From Anaerosalibacter sp. Marseille-P3206 (GTDB lineage: Bacteria; Bacillota; Clostridia; Tissierellales; Sporanaerobacteraceae), in contig NZ_FUHM01000002.1 in the NCBI RefSeq assembly GCF_900155565.1, forward strand, positions 2,046,001 to 2,110,000: DNA of 64,000 nt, written 5' to 3'. Below, one piece after another: positions 46,401-55,204 of the stretch. Under the pieces are notes generated by a model. The model saw nothing but the letters and a program-made list of their open reading frames with translations. It was not told the origin of the DNA and made no database searches. Position numbers and translations under genes: made by a program. Position 1 is the first letter of the stretch; the number at the start of each line of letters is the position of its first letter.

Positions 46401-46904
46401 ATTACATTTGGAGAAGAGCATCTAAATGAAAACCTAGATTTTATAGCGTCAGAGCTTAAAGGTAAGAAGAGTGATAGTAGTAGGGAAAGAATAAGAAATT
46501 ATTTCTTAAATGATTTCTATAAAGATCATTGCAAGATGTATCAAAAACTTCCTATTTATTGGCAATATGACTCTGGCAAGAATGATGCTTGTAGGGGTTT
46601 GTTTTATCTCCATAGATATGATAAAGATATGTTTGCTAGAATAAGAATCAACTATGTTTTTGAAGTGCAGGATAGATATAAGCAAGAGCTTGTAAGAGTA
46701 GAAGACACTATTGCAGAGTCAAGTGGAAATAAAAAAATAGAACTTCAGAAACGTGCAGATGCACTTAAAAAGAAAATCATAGAATCTCAACAATTTGAAG
46801 AGAAAGTCCAGCATATAGCAGATTCCTATATAGAAATAGATTTGGATGATGGAGTAAAAGAAAATTATAAAATCTTTAAGGATGTATTGGCTAAAATTAA
46901 ATAG
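43452..46904 (+). CDS. pglX: BREX-1 adenine-specific methyltransferase PglX
   Basis: A 1150-residue N6-adenine methyltransferase that marks host DNA at the BREX site. The SAM motif CIDPCIGSGHIGCYLFDVL lies near residue 310 and the catalytic NPPY at residues 490-493. The N-terminal block NKTTIKNFAIWARRELIEKV is typical. The central and following region (bases about 44750-46200), which includes the target-recognition part, is visibly more AT-rich and uses TTA for leucine, while both flanks use CTT. This suggests the specificity part was swapped by recombination. No repeat tract that would cause phase variation was seen. Confidence 0.93.
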   Translation: MNKTTIKNFAIWARRELIEKVTKKAKIYGIEKDKEMKEMDTALNGQVLTSDDKKARRILIEKIDKDGFDETIEEVAYTWFNRFIAIRFMEVNGYIPSHIRVFTSENNEFEPQILSEAIHIDLPGLDKSKVLELYNAGNKEEELFNYLFITQCNALNEVLPGMFQKLNDYTELLLPDGLLRDDSVIDVMISEIPEEDWKEQVQIIGWLYQYYNTEPKDEVFKKFGDKNKVNTKEDIPAATQLFTPDWIVRYMVENSLGRLWIEGHPDEELKENWKYYIEDAKQEVEIEEKLQKIKKEYADIKPQDIKCIDPCIGSGHIGCYLFDVLIQIYESCGYKRRDAVKLILENNIYGLDIDERARQLAYFSLMMKARQYDRRFLSRKDIPQPKVYAIEESNFFKTENGKNIIEYFSNGDNDLKKDIDSIIEDMMDAKEYGSIINVNQVNFEALYNRFEDIKKEFTMNLDGVLALEQLLPLVEQAEVLSDKYDVVVTNPPYLKADNIPTKLADYIYKKNTYAKYDLYAAFIYKSYSYLKQNGILGMITMHNFMYAPSFLNMRNEIKHWDWISLLHLGSRAFSEISGEVVQTAAYVISKTNIKRKMKVVDVTKFNDSDLKEKEFLNRNCEIYSFDISKIDIIPGNAFGYDLSDTILDLYKEKLFLGDYGISKAGIVTGKDSYFIKFWHEVNYNDITFNPNYNDISYKYVLFSKGGTFNKWYGNTQNVLKLSDLWDDTKTNKSVRRGDIDVYYKKGIGWSQMGGGVNKSYSQIENAVCKTTTPMLYPNKKYFEYILGYLNSNIPPRVLKSLNPTLSILTSDIMNLPIIYDEQYAEEIKKIVEKSIEISKLLYSQKEENYQFLKNPLLLYGKGRISDSLNKYCEKVYKLEKEMFIYQKRLNEIFSNIFSIKNVQTINFESSIDKKNEIIRFMSYFVGCCMGRYSLDEEGLVFAGGEFDSSKYTSFRAVEDGILPITDQEYFEDDIVELFVEFLKITFGEEHLNENLDFIASELKGKKSDSSRERIRNYFLNDFYKDHCKMYQKLPIYWQYDSGKNDACRGLFYLHRYDKDMFARIRINYVFEVQDRYKQELVRVEDTIAESSGNKKIELQKRADALKKKIIESQQFEEKVQHIADSYIEIDLDDGVKENYKIFKDVLAKIK

Positions 46905-46918
46905 GGGAGGTGGCAGGT

Positions 46919-49513
46919 TTGGACTTAGAAGAAATTTTAAAAGATTTGCAGAAAAGATTCAAGGAACCCTATCCTGAATTTTATAATAGGAGAATTATCT
47001 TTTGGATGGATAGGGATAGAGAATTTGAAGATGAAATTGATAATCTTGAAATTCCAGATGTAAAAACAATAAAAATGTCTGAAAATAATAAGTTCAGAGT
47101 AAAAAAACTACTATCCTTTGATGACCAGGAGTCAGACTTTCTTGTATACTGCCCTCTTATTTTCAATGAAAAAGAAGATAATTGGATAAATGATGTTATG
47201 AGATACAGTGAGGAATTTAGGGCGGATCTTGTATCTATACAGATTGACGAAATGAATTTACCAGATAGCATTGCTATTAGAAAGTCTGTAAAAGTTTATA
47301 AGAAGTTCTTTAATGCTAAAGCAAGAAGAGAACTTATAAAGAAAAAGGCAAGTAGAATTGAAAATCCCGCACATTTAGAACTTGCTATTATGAGTGAGAT
47401 TGCAGGATGTGAAATGCAGCCAGGACTTATTATCAGAGAAGTTTTGAAAGCAGGCATTGAAAATGATGAGAATGATATTTATCAGGAATTTATAAATTAT
47501 GAAATAGATGAAACTTTCTGGAGAATGGTAGGACAAGGAACAGGTTATCAAAGTGAAGAAAAGAGCCTAGAAAATTTATCTATTCATATACTGCTTACTG
47601 CAGCTTCAAGAAATATAAATAAAGAAGCATTTATAGGACTTGATAATTTTATTTCCAGTCCACATGAAGCTTTTTGTTTTCAATTTGTCGAGGACTGGCT
47701 TAGAAATGCTAATGAGAAAAGGAGCATATATGAACTTGTCCGTTATGTAGAAAAAGAAATTCAACTTGATGAAAGACTGATGAATCTTGATATATCACAT
47801 TTTGAGAGCAACGAAGCTTTTCCATGTGTTGATGAAATTATACTTATAAAGCTTATGACAAATATTAAAAATGATATCATAGATCCTGAAGAGATTTCAG
47901 ATATATATGATAAAAGAAGAGTTGTAGCCTGGTATGAAAAGTTTAGTTCATATTATGAAGGTATTTATAACATGGGTAAAATGAAGGATTTTTATAATAA
48001 AAACCAAGCATCATTCCATATGACAAGTGCGAAGGAAGTTTGGAAATCCTATACAGATAAATTTTATTTAATGGATACCTATTATAGAAAATTTCAGAGG
48101 GCATATCAGAAAAGCCTTAGAAATTCAAATGCTAAGCTTGATGATTTATTTAAATTTACGGTAGATAGGGCTGAAGGTATATATAAGCATTGGTTCCTAG
48201 ATGATCTCCTTACTAACTGGTGTAATGTTAGCGGTAAAGAGTTTGAAGAGTATGGAAAAATTTCTGAGATTAAACAGCAAGTTGACTTCTATAACAATAA
48301 TATTAAAAATGCTAAGACAAAAGTCTATGTAATTATTTCAGATGCAATGCGTTATGAGGTGGCAAAAGAACTTGCTATAGAATTAAAACAGGATATGCAA
48401 TGTAAGATAGAAATTGATGATATGTCGGGGATATTTCCTACTATTACACCTTTTGGAATGGCTGCATTGCTTCCTAATAATGGGCTTCAAACTGAAATTA
48501 GAAATAATAATCTCAAAGTTCTTATTGATGGCGAATCAACAGATATGCCTAATAGAGAAAAGGTTTTACAAAAGGCTAATAAGGATTCTAGAGTGCTTAA
48601 ATATGACGATTTGATTCATATGAAGAGAGAAGAGAGAAAAGCTCAAGTAAAAGGTATGGAAGTTGTTTATATATATCATGATCAAATAGATGCAGCCAGC
48701 CATACATCAGATTCTAGAGTTTTCTCTGCCTGTGATAAGGCTATAGATGAAATTAAGAATCTGGTTAGAATTCTTGTGCATGAGTTTTCAGCTGTAAATA
48801 TAATGATTACCTCAGATCATGGTTTCCTCTATACTTATGAAGAGTTTACTGAGGATGATAAGGTATCTAAAGAAGGCTTTAAAGGTGTTGTTGATTATGG
48901 TAGAAGGTATGCAATAATGGATGAATCTGCTAATCCAAGTTTCTTGATGCCTATAAAATTTGTTGATGAAGAATCAGGGCTTAAAGGATTTGCACCGAAA
49001 CATAATATCCGTATTAAAAAGCAAGGTGGAGGAATTAACTTTGTTCATGGAGGAATCTCACTTCAGGAAATGGTTGTTCCACTAATTAGATACAGACATT
49101 TAAGAAATGATAATAAAGAATATCAGAGAAACAGGAGTAAATATGATGTTAAACCTGTGGAACTTAATATTCTTTCAACAGGAAGAAAAATTAGCAATAT
49201 GATATTCAATCTGTCTTTCTATCAAAGTGAAATGCTTTCAGTAAATAGAGAAGCCGCAAATTTCCTTCTTTATTTTGTTGATGAATATGGAGAAAAAGTT
49301 TCTGATGAAGTCCGTATTATAGCTGATAAGAATACTGATAATGAGCAAGATAGAGTATTTAATGTAACATTCAACTTGAAAGCTGGAAAATATGATAATA
49401 AAAAGACTTATAACCTTGTTATCTATGAAGAGTCAGGTCAGATTCTTCCAAAGAAGATTGAGTTTGTAATAGATATTCCCTTTGCCACAGGTGAATATGA
49501 TTTCTTTAGTTAA
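46919..49513 (+). CDS. pglZ: BREX-1 alkaline-phosphatase-like protein PglZ
   Basis: An 864-residue protein with a PglZ domain of the alkaline phosphatase superfamily. Metal ligands are likely Asp475 in VIISDAMRYEVA and Asp633/His634 in ITSDHGFLY. FVHGGISLQEMVVPLI is the family's next motif. PglZ is required for BREX activity. A GTG at 46910 falls inside the ribosome-binding site GGGGAGG, so the TTG at 46919, eight bases after it, is the likelier start. It lies 14 bases after pglX. Confidence 0.92.
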   Translation: MDLEEILKDLQKRFKEPYPEFYNRRIIFWMDRDREFEDEIDNLEIPDVKTIKMSENNKFRVKKLLSFDDQESDFLVYCPLIFNEKEDNWINDVMRYSEEFRADLVSIQIDEMNLPDSIAIRKSVKVYKKFFNAKARRELIKKKASRIENPAHLELAIMSEIAGCEMQPGLIIREVLKAGIENDENDIYQEFINYEIDETFWRMVGQGTGYQSEEKSLENLSIHILLTAASRNINKEAFIGLDNFISSPHEAFCFQFVEDWLRNANEKRSIYELVRYVEKEIQLDERLMNLDISHFESNEAFPCVDEIILIKLMTNIKNDIIDPEEISDIYDKRRVVAWYEKFSSYYEGIYNMGKMKDFYNKNQASFHMTSAKEVWKSYTDKFYLMDTYYRKFQRAYQKSLRNSNAKLDDLFKFTVDRAEGIYKHWFLDDLLTNWCNVSGKEFEEYGKISEIKQQVDFYNNNIKNAKTKVYVIISDAMRYEVAKELAIELKQDMQCKIEIDDMSGIFPTITPFGMAALLPNNGLQTEIRNNNLKVLIDGESTDMPNREKVLQKANKDSRVLKYDDLIHMKREERKAQVKGMEVVYIYHDQIDAASHTSDSRVFSACDKAIDEIKNLVRILVHEFSAVNIMITSDHGFLYTYEEFTEDDKVSKEGFKGVVDYGRRYAIMDESANPSFLMPIKFVDEESGLKGFAPKHNIRIKKQGGGINFVHGGISLQEMVVPLIRYRHLRNDNKEYQRNRSKYDVKPVELNILSTGRKISNMIFNLSFYQSEMLSVNREAANFLLYFVDEYGEKVSDEVRIIADKNTDNEQDRVFNVTFNLKAGKYDNKKTYNLVIYEESGQILPKKIEFVIDIPFATGEYDFFS

Positions 49514-49528
49514 GGGGGGTGACTAGGT

Positions 49529-51577
49529 ATGGAAGATGTAAGTTCAAGAACTGAAATAAAACAAAAACTTAGAGAAAATTTTGATGGAAAAATAGTAGCA
49601 AAAGATTTGACTAAAAAAATCAAAGAAGGGGCTAATGTTCCTGTATATGTTCTAGAGTTTTTGCTTGGGCAGTATTGTAGTAGTGATGATGAAGAAATTA
49701 TTGAAAAGGGTATAGGAACAGTTAAAAAGATTATTTCAGATAACTTTGTTAGACCTGATGAAGCTCAGAAAATACTTTCTATATTAAGAGAAAAAGGTAG
49801 CTTTTCCATTATAGATAAGGTAACAGTAAAACTAAACATAAGAAAAAATAGGTATGAAGCGGAGTTTTCAAACCTAGGACTTAGTGATATTCCAGTACCA
49901 GAAGAATATCCAACAAGATATGATAGGCTTCTTTGTGGTGGTATATGGTGTATGATTCAACTTGATTATGATTATGATGAGAATGAGCAGAACAAAAATC
50001 CTATTAGCATTACAAGGCTTACACCTATTCAAATGCCACAGGTGGATATAAAAGAGCTTAAAGAAGGTAGAAGCAAATTTACAAAAGAAGAATGGATAGA
50101 TGTTATGCTTCGTTCTATTGGTATGGAGCCTAATGAATTTGAAGAAAGAGAAAAATGGTTGTTGCTTACAAGATTAATTCCACTTGTGGAAAATAATTTT
50201 AATCTATGTGAATTGGGTCCCAGAAGTACAGGGAAATCTCATATTTATAAGGAGATTTCACCTAATAGTATTCTTGTGTCTGGAGGACAGACTACTGTTG
50301 CTAATCTGTTTTACAATATGGGAAGAAAGACAATCGGTCTTGTAGGACTTTGGGATTGTGTAGCATTTGATGAAGTTGCAGGAATAAAGTTCAAAGATAA
50401 TGATGGTATACAGATTATGAAAGACTATATGGCATCAGGTTCTTTTGCAAGGGGAAAAGAAGAAAAAGCCGCATCGGCTTCAATGGTATTTGTAGGTAAT
50501 ATTAATCAAAGTGTCGATGTACTTTTGAAAACTTCCAGCCTGTTTGATCCATTTCCAGAGGAAATGGCAATAGATACAGCTTTTCTTGATAGAATGCATT
50601 GTTATCTTCCAGGTTGGGAGATCCCTAAATTTAGACCTGAGCATTTTACAAATGATTACGGTTTTATTACTGATTATCTTGCAGAATTTATGAGGGAACT
50701 TCGCAAGGATCAGTATGGAGATAGCTTAGACAAGTATTTTAGATTAGGCAAGAATCTAAATCAAAGAGATACTATTGCAGTTAGAAAAATGGTTAATGGC
50801 TATTTGAAAATTGTATATCCACATGGTGAATTTACAAAAGATGATCTTGAAGAAATACTATGCTTATCTCTTGAGATGAGAAGAAGAGTGAAGGAACAAC
50901 TAAAGAAAATAGGTGGTATGGAATTTTATGATGTGAACTTCTCATATATAGATTTAGATACTTTTGAGGAAAAATATGTAGGTGTTCCTGAACAGGGAGC
51001 TGATAAACTAATTCCTGATGGTATGCTAAATCCAGGACAAGTTTATACAATTGCTAGTGGAGGAAATGGAATGATTGGTTGCTATAGATTGGAGTCTCAA
51101 ATGCTTCCTGGTAATGGAAAATTTGATAGAACAGGACTTGGGACTAATCGTGAATCTAAAGAAGCAAGTAATACTGCTTTTAATTATCTTAAAGCTAATG
51201 GTAATAGGATTAGTGCTTCAATAAGTACAACTACAAAAGATTATATTATAAATTATCAAGATTTACAGGGTATAGGAATGACAGGGGAGTTGGCTCTTCC
51301 TACTCTAATTGCATTATGCTCAATTGCACTTGGAAAACCTGTTATAAGTAATTTGGCGGTGCTTGGAGAAATAAGTATCGGTGGAAGTATTATGAAGGTT
51401 ACAGAAATTGCAGATAGTCTTCAAGTTGCACTTGATAGTGGAGCAAAGAAAGTTCTTATACCTAGTACATCTTTTGTGGATTTTGGAACAGTTCCTGCAG
51501 AACTTATGAGTTCATTTCAAATAATTCCATATCAAAGTGCCGAAGATGCTGTATTTAAAGCTTTGGGGGTGGAGTGA
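49529..51577 (+). CDS. brxL: BREX Lon-like protein BrxL
   Basis: A 682-residue AAA+ protein with a Lon-like C-terminal domain. Walker A is GPRSTGKS from residue 230, and Walker B is CVAFDEVAGIKF. The Lon-like part (residues about 555-680) contains GGSIMKVTEIADSLQVALDS and AKKVLIPSTS. BrxL binds DNA and is the last gene of type 1 BREX, so the set from brxA to brxL is complete. It has a GGGGGGTGAC site upstream. The CBASS genes follow after 63 bases. Confidence 0.92.
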   Translation: MEDVSSRTEIKQKLRENFDGKIVAKDLTKKIKEGANVPVYVLEFLLGQYCSSDDEEIIEKGIGTVKKIISDNFVRPDEAQKILSILREKGSFSIIDKVTVKLNIRKNRYEAEFSNLGLSDIPVPEEYPTRYDRLLCGGIWCMIQLDYDYDENEQNKNPISITRLTPIQMPQVDIKELKEGRSKFTKEEWIDVMLRSIGMEPNEFEEREKWLLLTRLIPLVENNFNLCELGPRSTGKSHIYKEISPNSILVSGGQTTVANLFYNMGRKTIGLVGLWDCVAFDEVAGIKFKDNDGIQIMKDYMASGSFARGKEEKAASASMVFVGNINQSVDVLLKTSSLFDPFPEEMAIDTAFLDRMHCYLPGWEIPKFRPEHFTNDYGFITDYLAEFMRELRKDQYGDSLDKYFRLGKNLNQRDTIAVRKMVNGYLKIVYPHGEFTKDDLEEILCLSLEMRRRVKEQLKKIGGMEFYDVNFSYIDLDTFEEKYVGVPEQGADKLIPDGMLNPGQVYTIASGGNGMIGCYRLESQMLPGNGKFDRTGLGTNRESKEASNTAFNYLKANGNRISASISTTTKDYIINYQDLQGIGMTGELALPTLIALCSIALGKPVISNLAVLGEISIGGSIMKVTEIADSLQVALDSGAKKVLIPSTSFVDFGTVPAELMSSFQIIPYQSAEDAVFKALGVE

Positions 51578-51640
51578 TTTTGAATATATTAGTAATAAAA
51601 CTTGTCATTATAAAATGTTGAAAGGGGTTGACTTAATTTT

Positions 51641-52597
51641 ATGATTTTTACTGAAGAACAATTAAAAGATTATGCTAAGCCACTTAGTGAAACTGAAGAA
51701 AATCAATGTAAAAATGCTATAAGAATGGTATCAAATGCATTAAAAGATTTGGGTCTTAGTGAAAATGAAATGGAGACTATATATGGTGCTTCTACAGCAT
51801 ATCAAATTAGAATGAGTGGTGGTCTTAGTGGGTATGATATTAAATTGTTTTTGCAAGGTTCTTATGCAAATAATACAAATGTAAGAGGACATAGCGATGT
51901 TGACATTGCAGTAGTACAGGAGGATATATTTCGACCTGCATACAGATTAAATGTATCTGGAGCAGACTATGGATTTACAAATGCAACTCCCAGGATAAAA
52001 AGTTTTAAAGATGAAGTTGAAGATATATTAAGAAATCACTTTGGTAAAGATGTTGAAAGAAAAAATAAATCAATAAAAATTAATGGGAATTCATACAGAA
52101 AGGATACCGATAGTGTACCATCAATGAGACATAGAGACTATAGGCAAGATTATACATTTGATAAAGAAAACTATATCGGTGGTATTTTAATAAAAGCTGA
52201 TGATGGCCAAGAAATAATTAATTACCCAGAGCAGCATATAAAAAATGGTGTCGAAAAAAATAATGCTACAAATTATTACTTTAAAAAGATGGTTAGAATT
52301 GCTAAAGAACTTAGATACCAAATGAAAGATTTAAGATATCCATATGCCCAAAAAGCAAGTTCTTTTGGTGTAGAATGTCTTTTGTGGAATGTTCCAAATG
52401 AATACTTTACCAAATACAGTACCTATCGTTACGCTTTTGATGAGATTGTTGGGTACTTATATGATAATAGATATTCCACTCTTAATTTTATGGAAGTTAA
52501 TAATATAAAAAAATTATGTGATGATTCACCTGATAGACGAGATATTTACAAAGGGTTTATAGAAGAGTTGAAAGGTTTTTATGAATATGAAATCTAA
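51641..52597 (+). CDS. CD-NTase (CBASS cyclic oligonucleotide synthase)
   Basis: A 318-residue cGAS/DncV-like nucleotidyltransferase. Active-site residues are visible: G73-S74 in LQGSYANNT, Asp86 and Asp88 in HSDVDIAVV, and a third acid in RKDTDSVPS. It makes a cyclic oligonucleotide after phage infection. The specific clade and product cannot be told; association with a Cap15-like effector would fit clade B or E. Its 3' end overlaps the effector gene by 11-17 bases, so the two are coupled. The AAAGGGG upstream is 14 bases from the ATG, rather far. Confidence 0.85.
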   Translation: MIFTEEQLKDYAKPLSETEENQCKNAIRMVSNALKDLGLSENEMETIYGASTAYQIRMSGGLSGYDIKLFLQGSYANNTNVRGHSDVDIAVVQEDIFRPAYRLNVSGADYGFTNATPRIKSFKDEVEDILRNHFGKDVERKNKSIKINGNSYRKDTDSVPSMRHRDYRQDYTFDKENYIGGILIKADDGQEIINYPEQHIKNGVEKNNATNYYFKKMVRIAKELRYQMKDLRYPYAQKASSFGVECLLWNVPNEYFTKYSTYRYAFDEIVGYLYDNRYSTLNFMEVNNIKKLCDDSPDRRDIYKGFIEELKGFYEYEI

Positions 52598-53177
52598 AAT
52601 AAATAATTTATTAAAATTATCGGCAATATTTTGTGTAATTATTTTTTTAGTTTTAAAATATTTAAAAGGTTCGGAGACATTGTTAGACAACTGGGAGTTA
52701 ATTACACAAGCTGCAGGATATAGTGCCATATTAACGTTGGTATATGAAAAATGGATTTGGAGGATAAATCCTTTAATCAAAATACCTAAATTCAAAAAAG
52801 AATATGGTGGTTTAATAAAATATGAATATAATGGAATCCAAGGAACTAAAAATATAGATATAAAAATTTCTCAAACATTAACTAATGTATATGTTTCGAT
52901 AAAAAGTGATGAGATTACAAGTAAAAGTATAACAAGTGAGTTAGTAGAAGAAAATAATAAATATGTGTTATATTATACTTATATCACTCAACCCAAAAGT
53001 GAATTTAGTGATGAGAATCCTATCCAATATGGCACCTGTAAAGTGCTTGTTGACGATGTAAAGGAGTTTCATGGAATTTATTGGACAACCAGTAAAACCA
53101 AAGGCGACATTTACTTTGTAGAAAATAAAAAAGATAGCCAAGCAATTTTTTATCGCTCGACCTCTTTCCCTAAATAG
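52581..53177 (+). CDS. cap15: Two-TM CBASS effector resembling Cap15
   Basis: A 198-residue membrane protein. Two hydrophobic helices (residues about 12-29 and 48-66, with AAGYSAILTLVYEKWIW) are followed by a soluble domain of alternating strands (YGGLIKYEYNGIQGTKNIDI, TLTNVYVSIKSDEITS, HGIYWTTSKTKGDIYFV). This matches the known Cap15 plan: a membrane anchor plus a small beta-barrel that binds the signal and disrupts the membrane. Start could also be the ATG at 52587. Its last 28 bases overlap the 3' end of the convergent relaxase gene, unusual for a cargo gene. Confidence 0.72.
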   Translation: MNMKSKINNLLKLSAIFCVIIFLVLKYLKGSETLLDNWELITQAAGYSAILTLVYEKWIWRINPLIKIPKFKKEYGGLIKYEYNGIQGTKNIDIKISQTLTNVYVSIKSDEITSKSITSELVEENNKYVLYYTYITQPKSEFSDENPIQYGTCKVLVDDVKEFHGIYWTTSKTKGDIYFVENKKDSQAIFYRSTSFPK

Positions 53178-54493
53178 GTATCATAGTTTTTCTTATACTG
53201 ATATAGTTTCTTTTGTTCCTGGCGGGACTGATTGAGTTTCTCAATGAGAGACTCTTTTTTTGTATTTAATTTTTCAAGTTCTTCAAATATCTGTTTTGTG
53301 GTAGGAAGAGTATTGGAGTTCTGAAAACTTTCGGTAACTGCTTTTTTATAAAGCAAAAGTTGAGCATTATACTCGTTAGTAAAAGCCTTATCCTCGGGAT
53401 GATTTTTAGCATATTTATAAATTTCTTTATACTGCTCAATGATATATCTGTTTTCCATAGTCTGCTTTTTTTCTTCAATTAGTTTTTCTATCTTCTTGTT
53501 TTCTGAAAGAAGATTTTGAATTTCAGAAGCTTTATCCTGGAGTGCTTTTTCTAGTTGCTCTTGTGTTTTAAAACCTTTACTTCTAACCTGGTTGATTGTT
53601 TCTGCCATAGTATAAAGATTATGCTTTACTGCCCAATGCTTGTATCCAGGAGAGCCTTTAAATTTCTCGTTAGCATTAATATCAATAACATTATCCAAGG
53701 TCTTAAATGGAGATTTAGGACGTTTTCCTCGTATCTGAATTTCCTCTGAAATACGTTCTTTTAATCTTTCCTCAGTATAATCTTCTCCAATTCGCATAGC
53801 TCTAGTGAAACGCTTTTGACCCTCTTTTTTCTTGAAAGCGATATGCTTTCCATGTTTAATTTCATATCCATACTGCTCCATAAGATAGAGGAAATCTTCC
53901 CAATCCTTAGCTTTCTTAATAGCTCTATCAATATCAAACTGGAGTCTTCCCTTCCATGAAGTGCCTTCCTTTCTCTCCTGATATTCCCTATAGGATTTAC
54001 CTTTTGTCTTATACTTTTTCTTGTATTTTTCATAGTATTCATCTATGACAACAAGATTATTTTCCTTGCATAGCTTATCACTTTGGTAGCGAATTCTATG
54101 GTAACTTCGTTTATTTGATTGATAGCATTTACCTGTTTTCCAGTTTACATTATTAAAGATAATGTGGTTATGAATATGGTTACGATCTACATGGGTTGCT
54201 AGAACATATTCATATTCTCCTTTTAAAATTTCTTTAGCAAGGTCAATGCCTATCTCATGAGCCTTCTCAGGGGCTACTTCTCCAGGGACAAAACTTTGTA
54301 TTAAATGTCTGGCAAGAACTGTTCCCCTAGTATTGTTTACTTCTCTTGTATTCATAAACTGTAGGTGGGCAGTTGCAGGGGAGCAGCCATCAGAATTTAT
54401 GAGAATTTGCTCGTCAGTTTTGTCGGTACTGGTAATATAATCAATTGCAAGGCTGAGAGTTGATTTGATGGGATGTATCTTTGTAATTGCCAT
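53150..54493 (-). CDS. MOBP-type relaxase
   Basis: A 447-residue relaxase that nicks oriT and pilots the strand into the recipient. Residues 1-115 hold the catalytic domain: candidate nucleophile Tyr19 in AIDYITS, ARHLIQSF with His63, and the metal-binding HxHxH at His106/His108/His110 (HIHNHIIFN). The remainder is basic and helical, ending in a coiled coil (about 310-440) suited to contact with the coupling protein. The start is two bases before the end of mobC. It is on the opposite strand from all other ICE genes, as is common for this family of elements. Confidence 0.9.
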   Translation of the reverse strand: MAITKIHPIKSTLSLAIDYITSTDKTDEQILINSDGCSPATAHLQFMNTREVNNTRGTVLARHLIQSFVPGEVAPEKAHEIGIDLAKEILKGEYEYVLATHVDRNHIHNHIIFNNVNWKTGKCYQSNKRSYHRIRYQSDKLCKENNLVVIDEYYEKYKKKYKTKGKSYREYQERKEGTSWKGRLQFDIDRAIKKAKDWEDFLYLMEQYGYEIKHGKHIAFKKKEGQKRFTRAMRIGEDYTEERLKERISEEIQIRGKRPKSPFKTLDNVIDINANEKFKGSPGYKHWAVKHNLYTMAETINQVRSKGFKTQEQLEKALQDKASEIQNLLSENKKIEKLIEEKKQTMENRYIIEQYKEIYKYAKNHPEDKAFTNEYNAQLLLYKKAVTESFQNSNTLPTTKQIFEELEKLNTKKESLIEKLNQSRQEQKKLYQYKKNYDTYLGKEVER

Positions 54494-54494
54494 T

Positions 54495-54848
54495 TTAATC
54501 AGCCTTATGCATATATTTTCTTGTCAGGATATTTTGAATTTTAATTATTTCCCTTGAGATATCATCATTCTCTTTTTTAAGATCTTCAATATCTTCTCTA
54601 TAGATTATGCCTGTACTATTAACTCTTTTTGCAATTTGATTGATGTTATTTGAATTCTTTCCTATAAGAGTTTGTAGCCTTCTAAAGACATTCATATCAA
54701 TAACAAATATAGGGGCTTCAAGTACACATTTTCTAATAAAATGTCCCATTGATTTTGACTTACTCATTTCAAGTTTTTTCTTAAAAAGTTCCTTTTCTTC
54801 ATCAGTAACCATTACATGAATATCATTTTTTCTAAGTCTATTTGCCAT
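54495..54848 (-). CDS. mobC: MobC-like relaxosome accessory protein
   Basis: A 117-residue protein with an N-terminal ribbon-helix-helix-like DNA-binding part (NDIHVMVTDEEKELFKKKLE, then SMGHFIRKCVLEAP). The MobC helix follows: LIGKNSNNINQIAKRVNSTG. It binds oriT and helps the relaxase open the strands. The strong site AAAAGGAGG precedes the ATG on the minus strand. It starts the two-gene mobilisation operon next to the oriT candidate. Confidence 0.88.
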   Translation of the reverse strand: MANRLRKNDIHVMVTDEEKELFKKKLEMSKSKSMGHFIRKCVLEAPIFVIDMNVFRRLQTLIGKNSNNINQIAKRVNSTGIIYREDIEDLKKENDDISREIIKIQNILTRKYMHKAD

Positions 54849-54885
54849 ATAAATCCTCCTTTTCTTTCTTCTTTATAACAGGGTA

Positions 54886-54998
54886 TTAGGGGTGTCCCCT
54901 AAATCATTCCGATAGGAACAAGTAGAAAATTGAATAAAAAGAAGCGAACCTAAAAGGGTCCGCTTCATCAATTTTCTCGTAAGTGTGTCTACACTTAC
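54886..54998. other. Candidate origin of transfer (oriT)
   Basis: The gap before mobC holds three inverted repeats. TTAGGGG and CCCCTAA flank TGT (54886-54902). A long imperfect cruciform spans 54924-54977: AGAAAATTGA outside, GAAGCG inside, ending CGCTTC and TCAATTTTCT. GTAAGTGT and ACACTTAC flank GTCT (54979-54998). The last repeat contains TAAGTGTG, close to the TAAGTGCG nick region of RSF1010/pSK41-type relaxases. An inverted repeat followed by such a motif next to mobC is the expected oriT layout. The nick position is inferred only. Confidence 0.6.
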
Positions 54999-55118
54999 TG
55001 TGCTTGCTATTAATGTTATTTTAAAAGCAGGCATTAAGCTTAGTATTTGATTTATATATCAATATTACCGCACTATGGAGAAAATGTCAGCGTGAATTAT
55101 GTAAATTTTCATATTATA

Positions 55119-55147
55119 TTAGCAATGTATGATTTATTTGGTACAAT
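55119..55147 (+). promoter_or_regulatory. Promoter of the glycosylase cargo
   Basis: TTAGCA (55119-55124) and TACAAT (55142-55147) are spaced by 17 bases. They lie 57 bases before the glycosylase-like gene. The rest of the gap 55000-55200 shows nothing clear. Confidence 0.5.
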
Positions 55148-55204
55148 AGTAACTAATAGGTTGAGTTGTACTTTAAGCATGTATCAGGAATGGGGGGATA
55201 ATTC

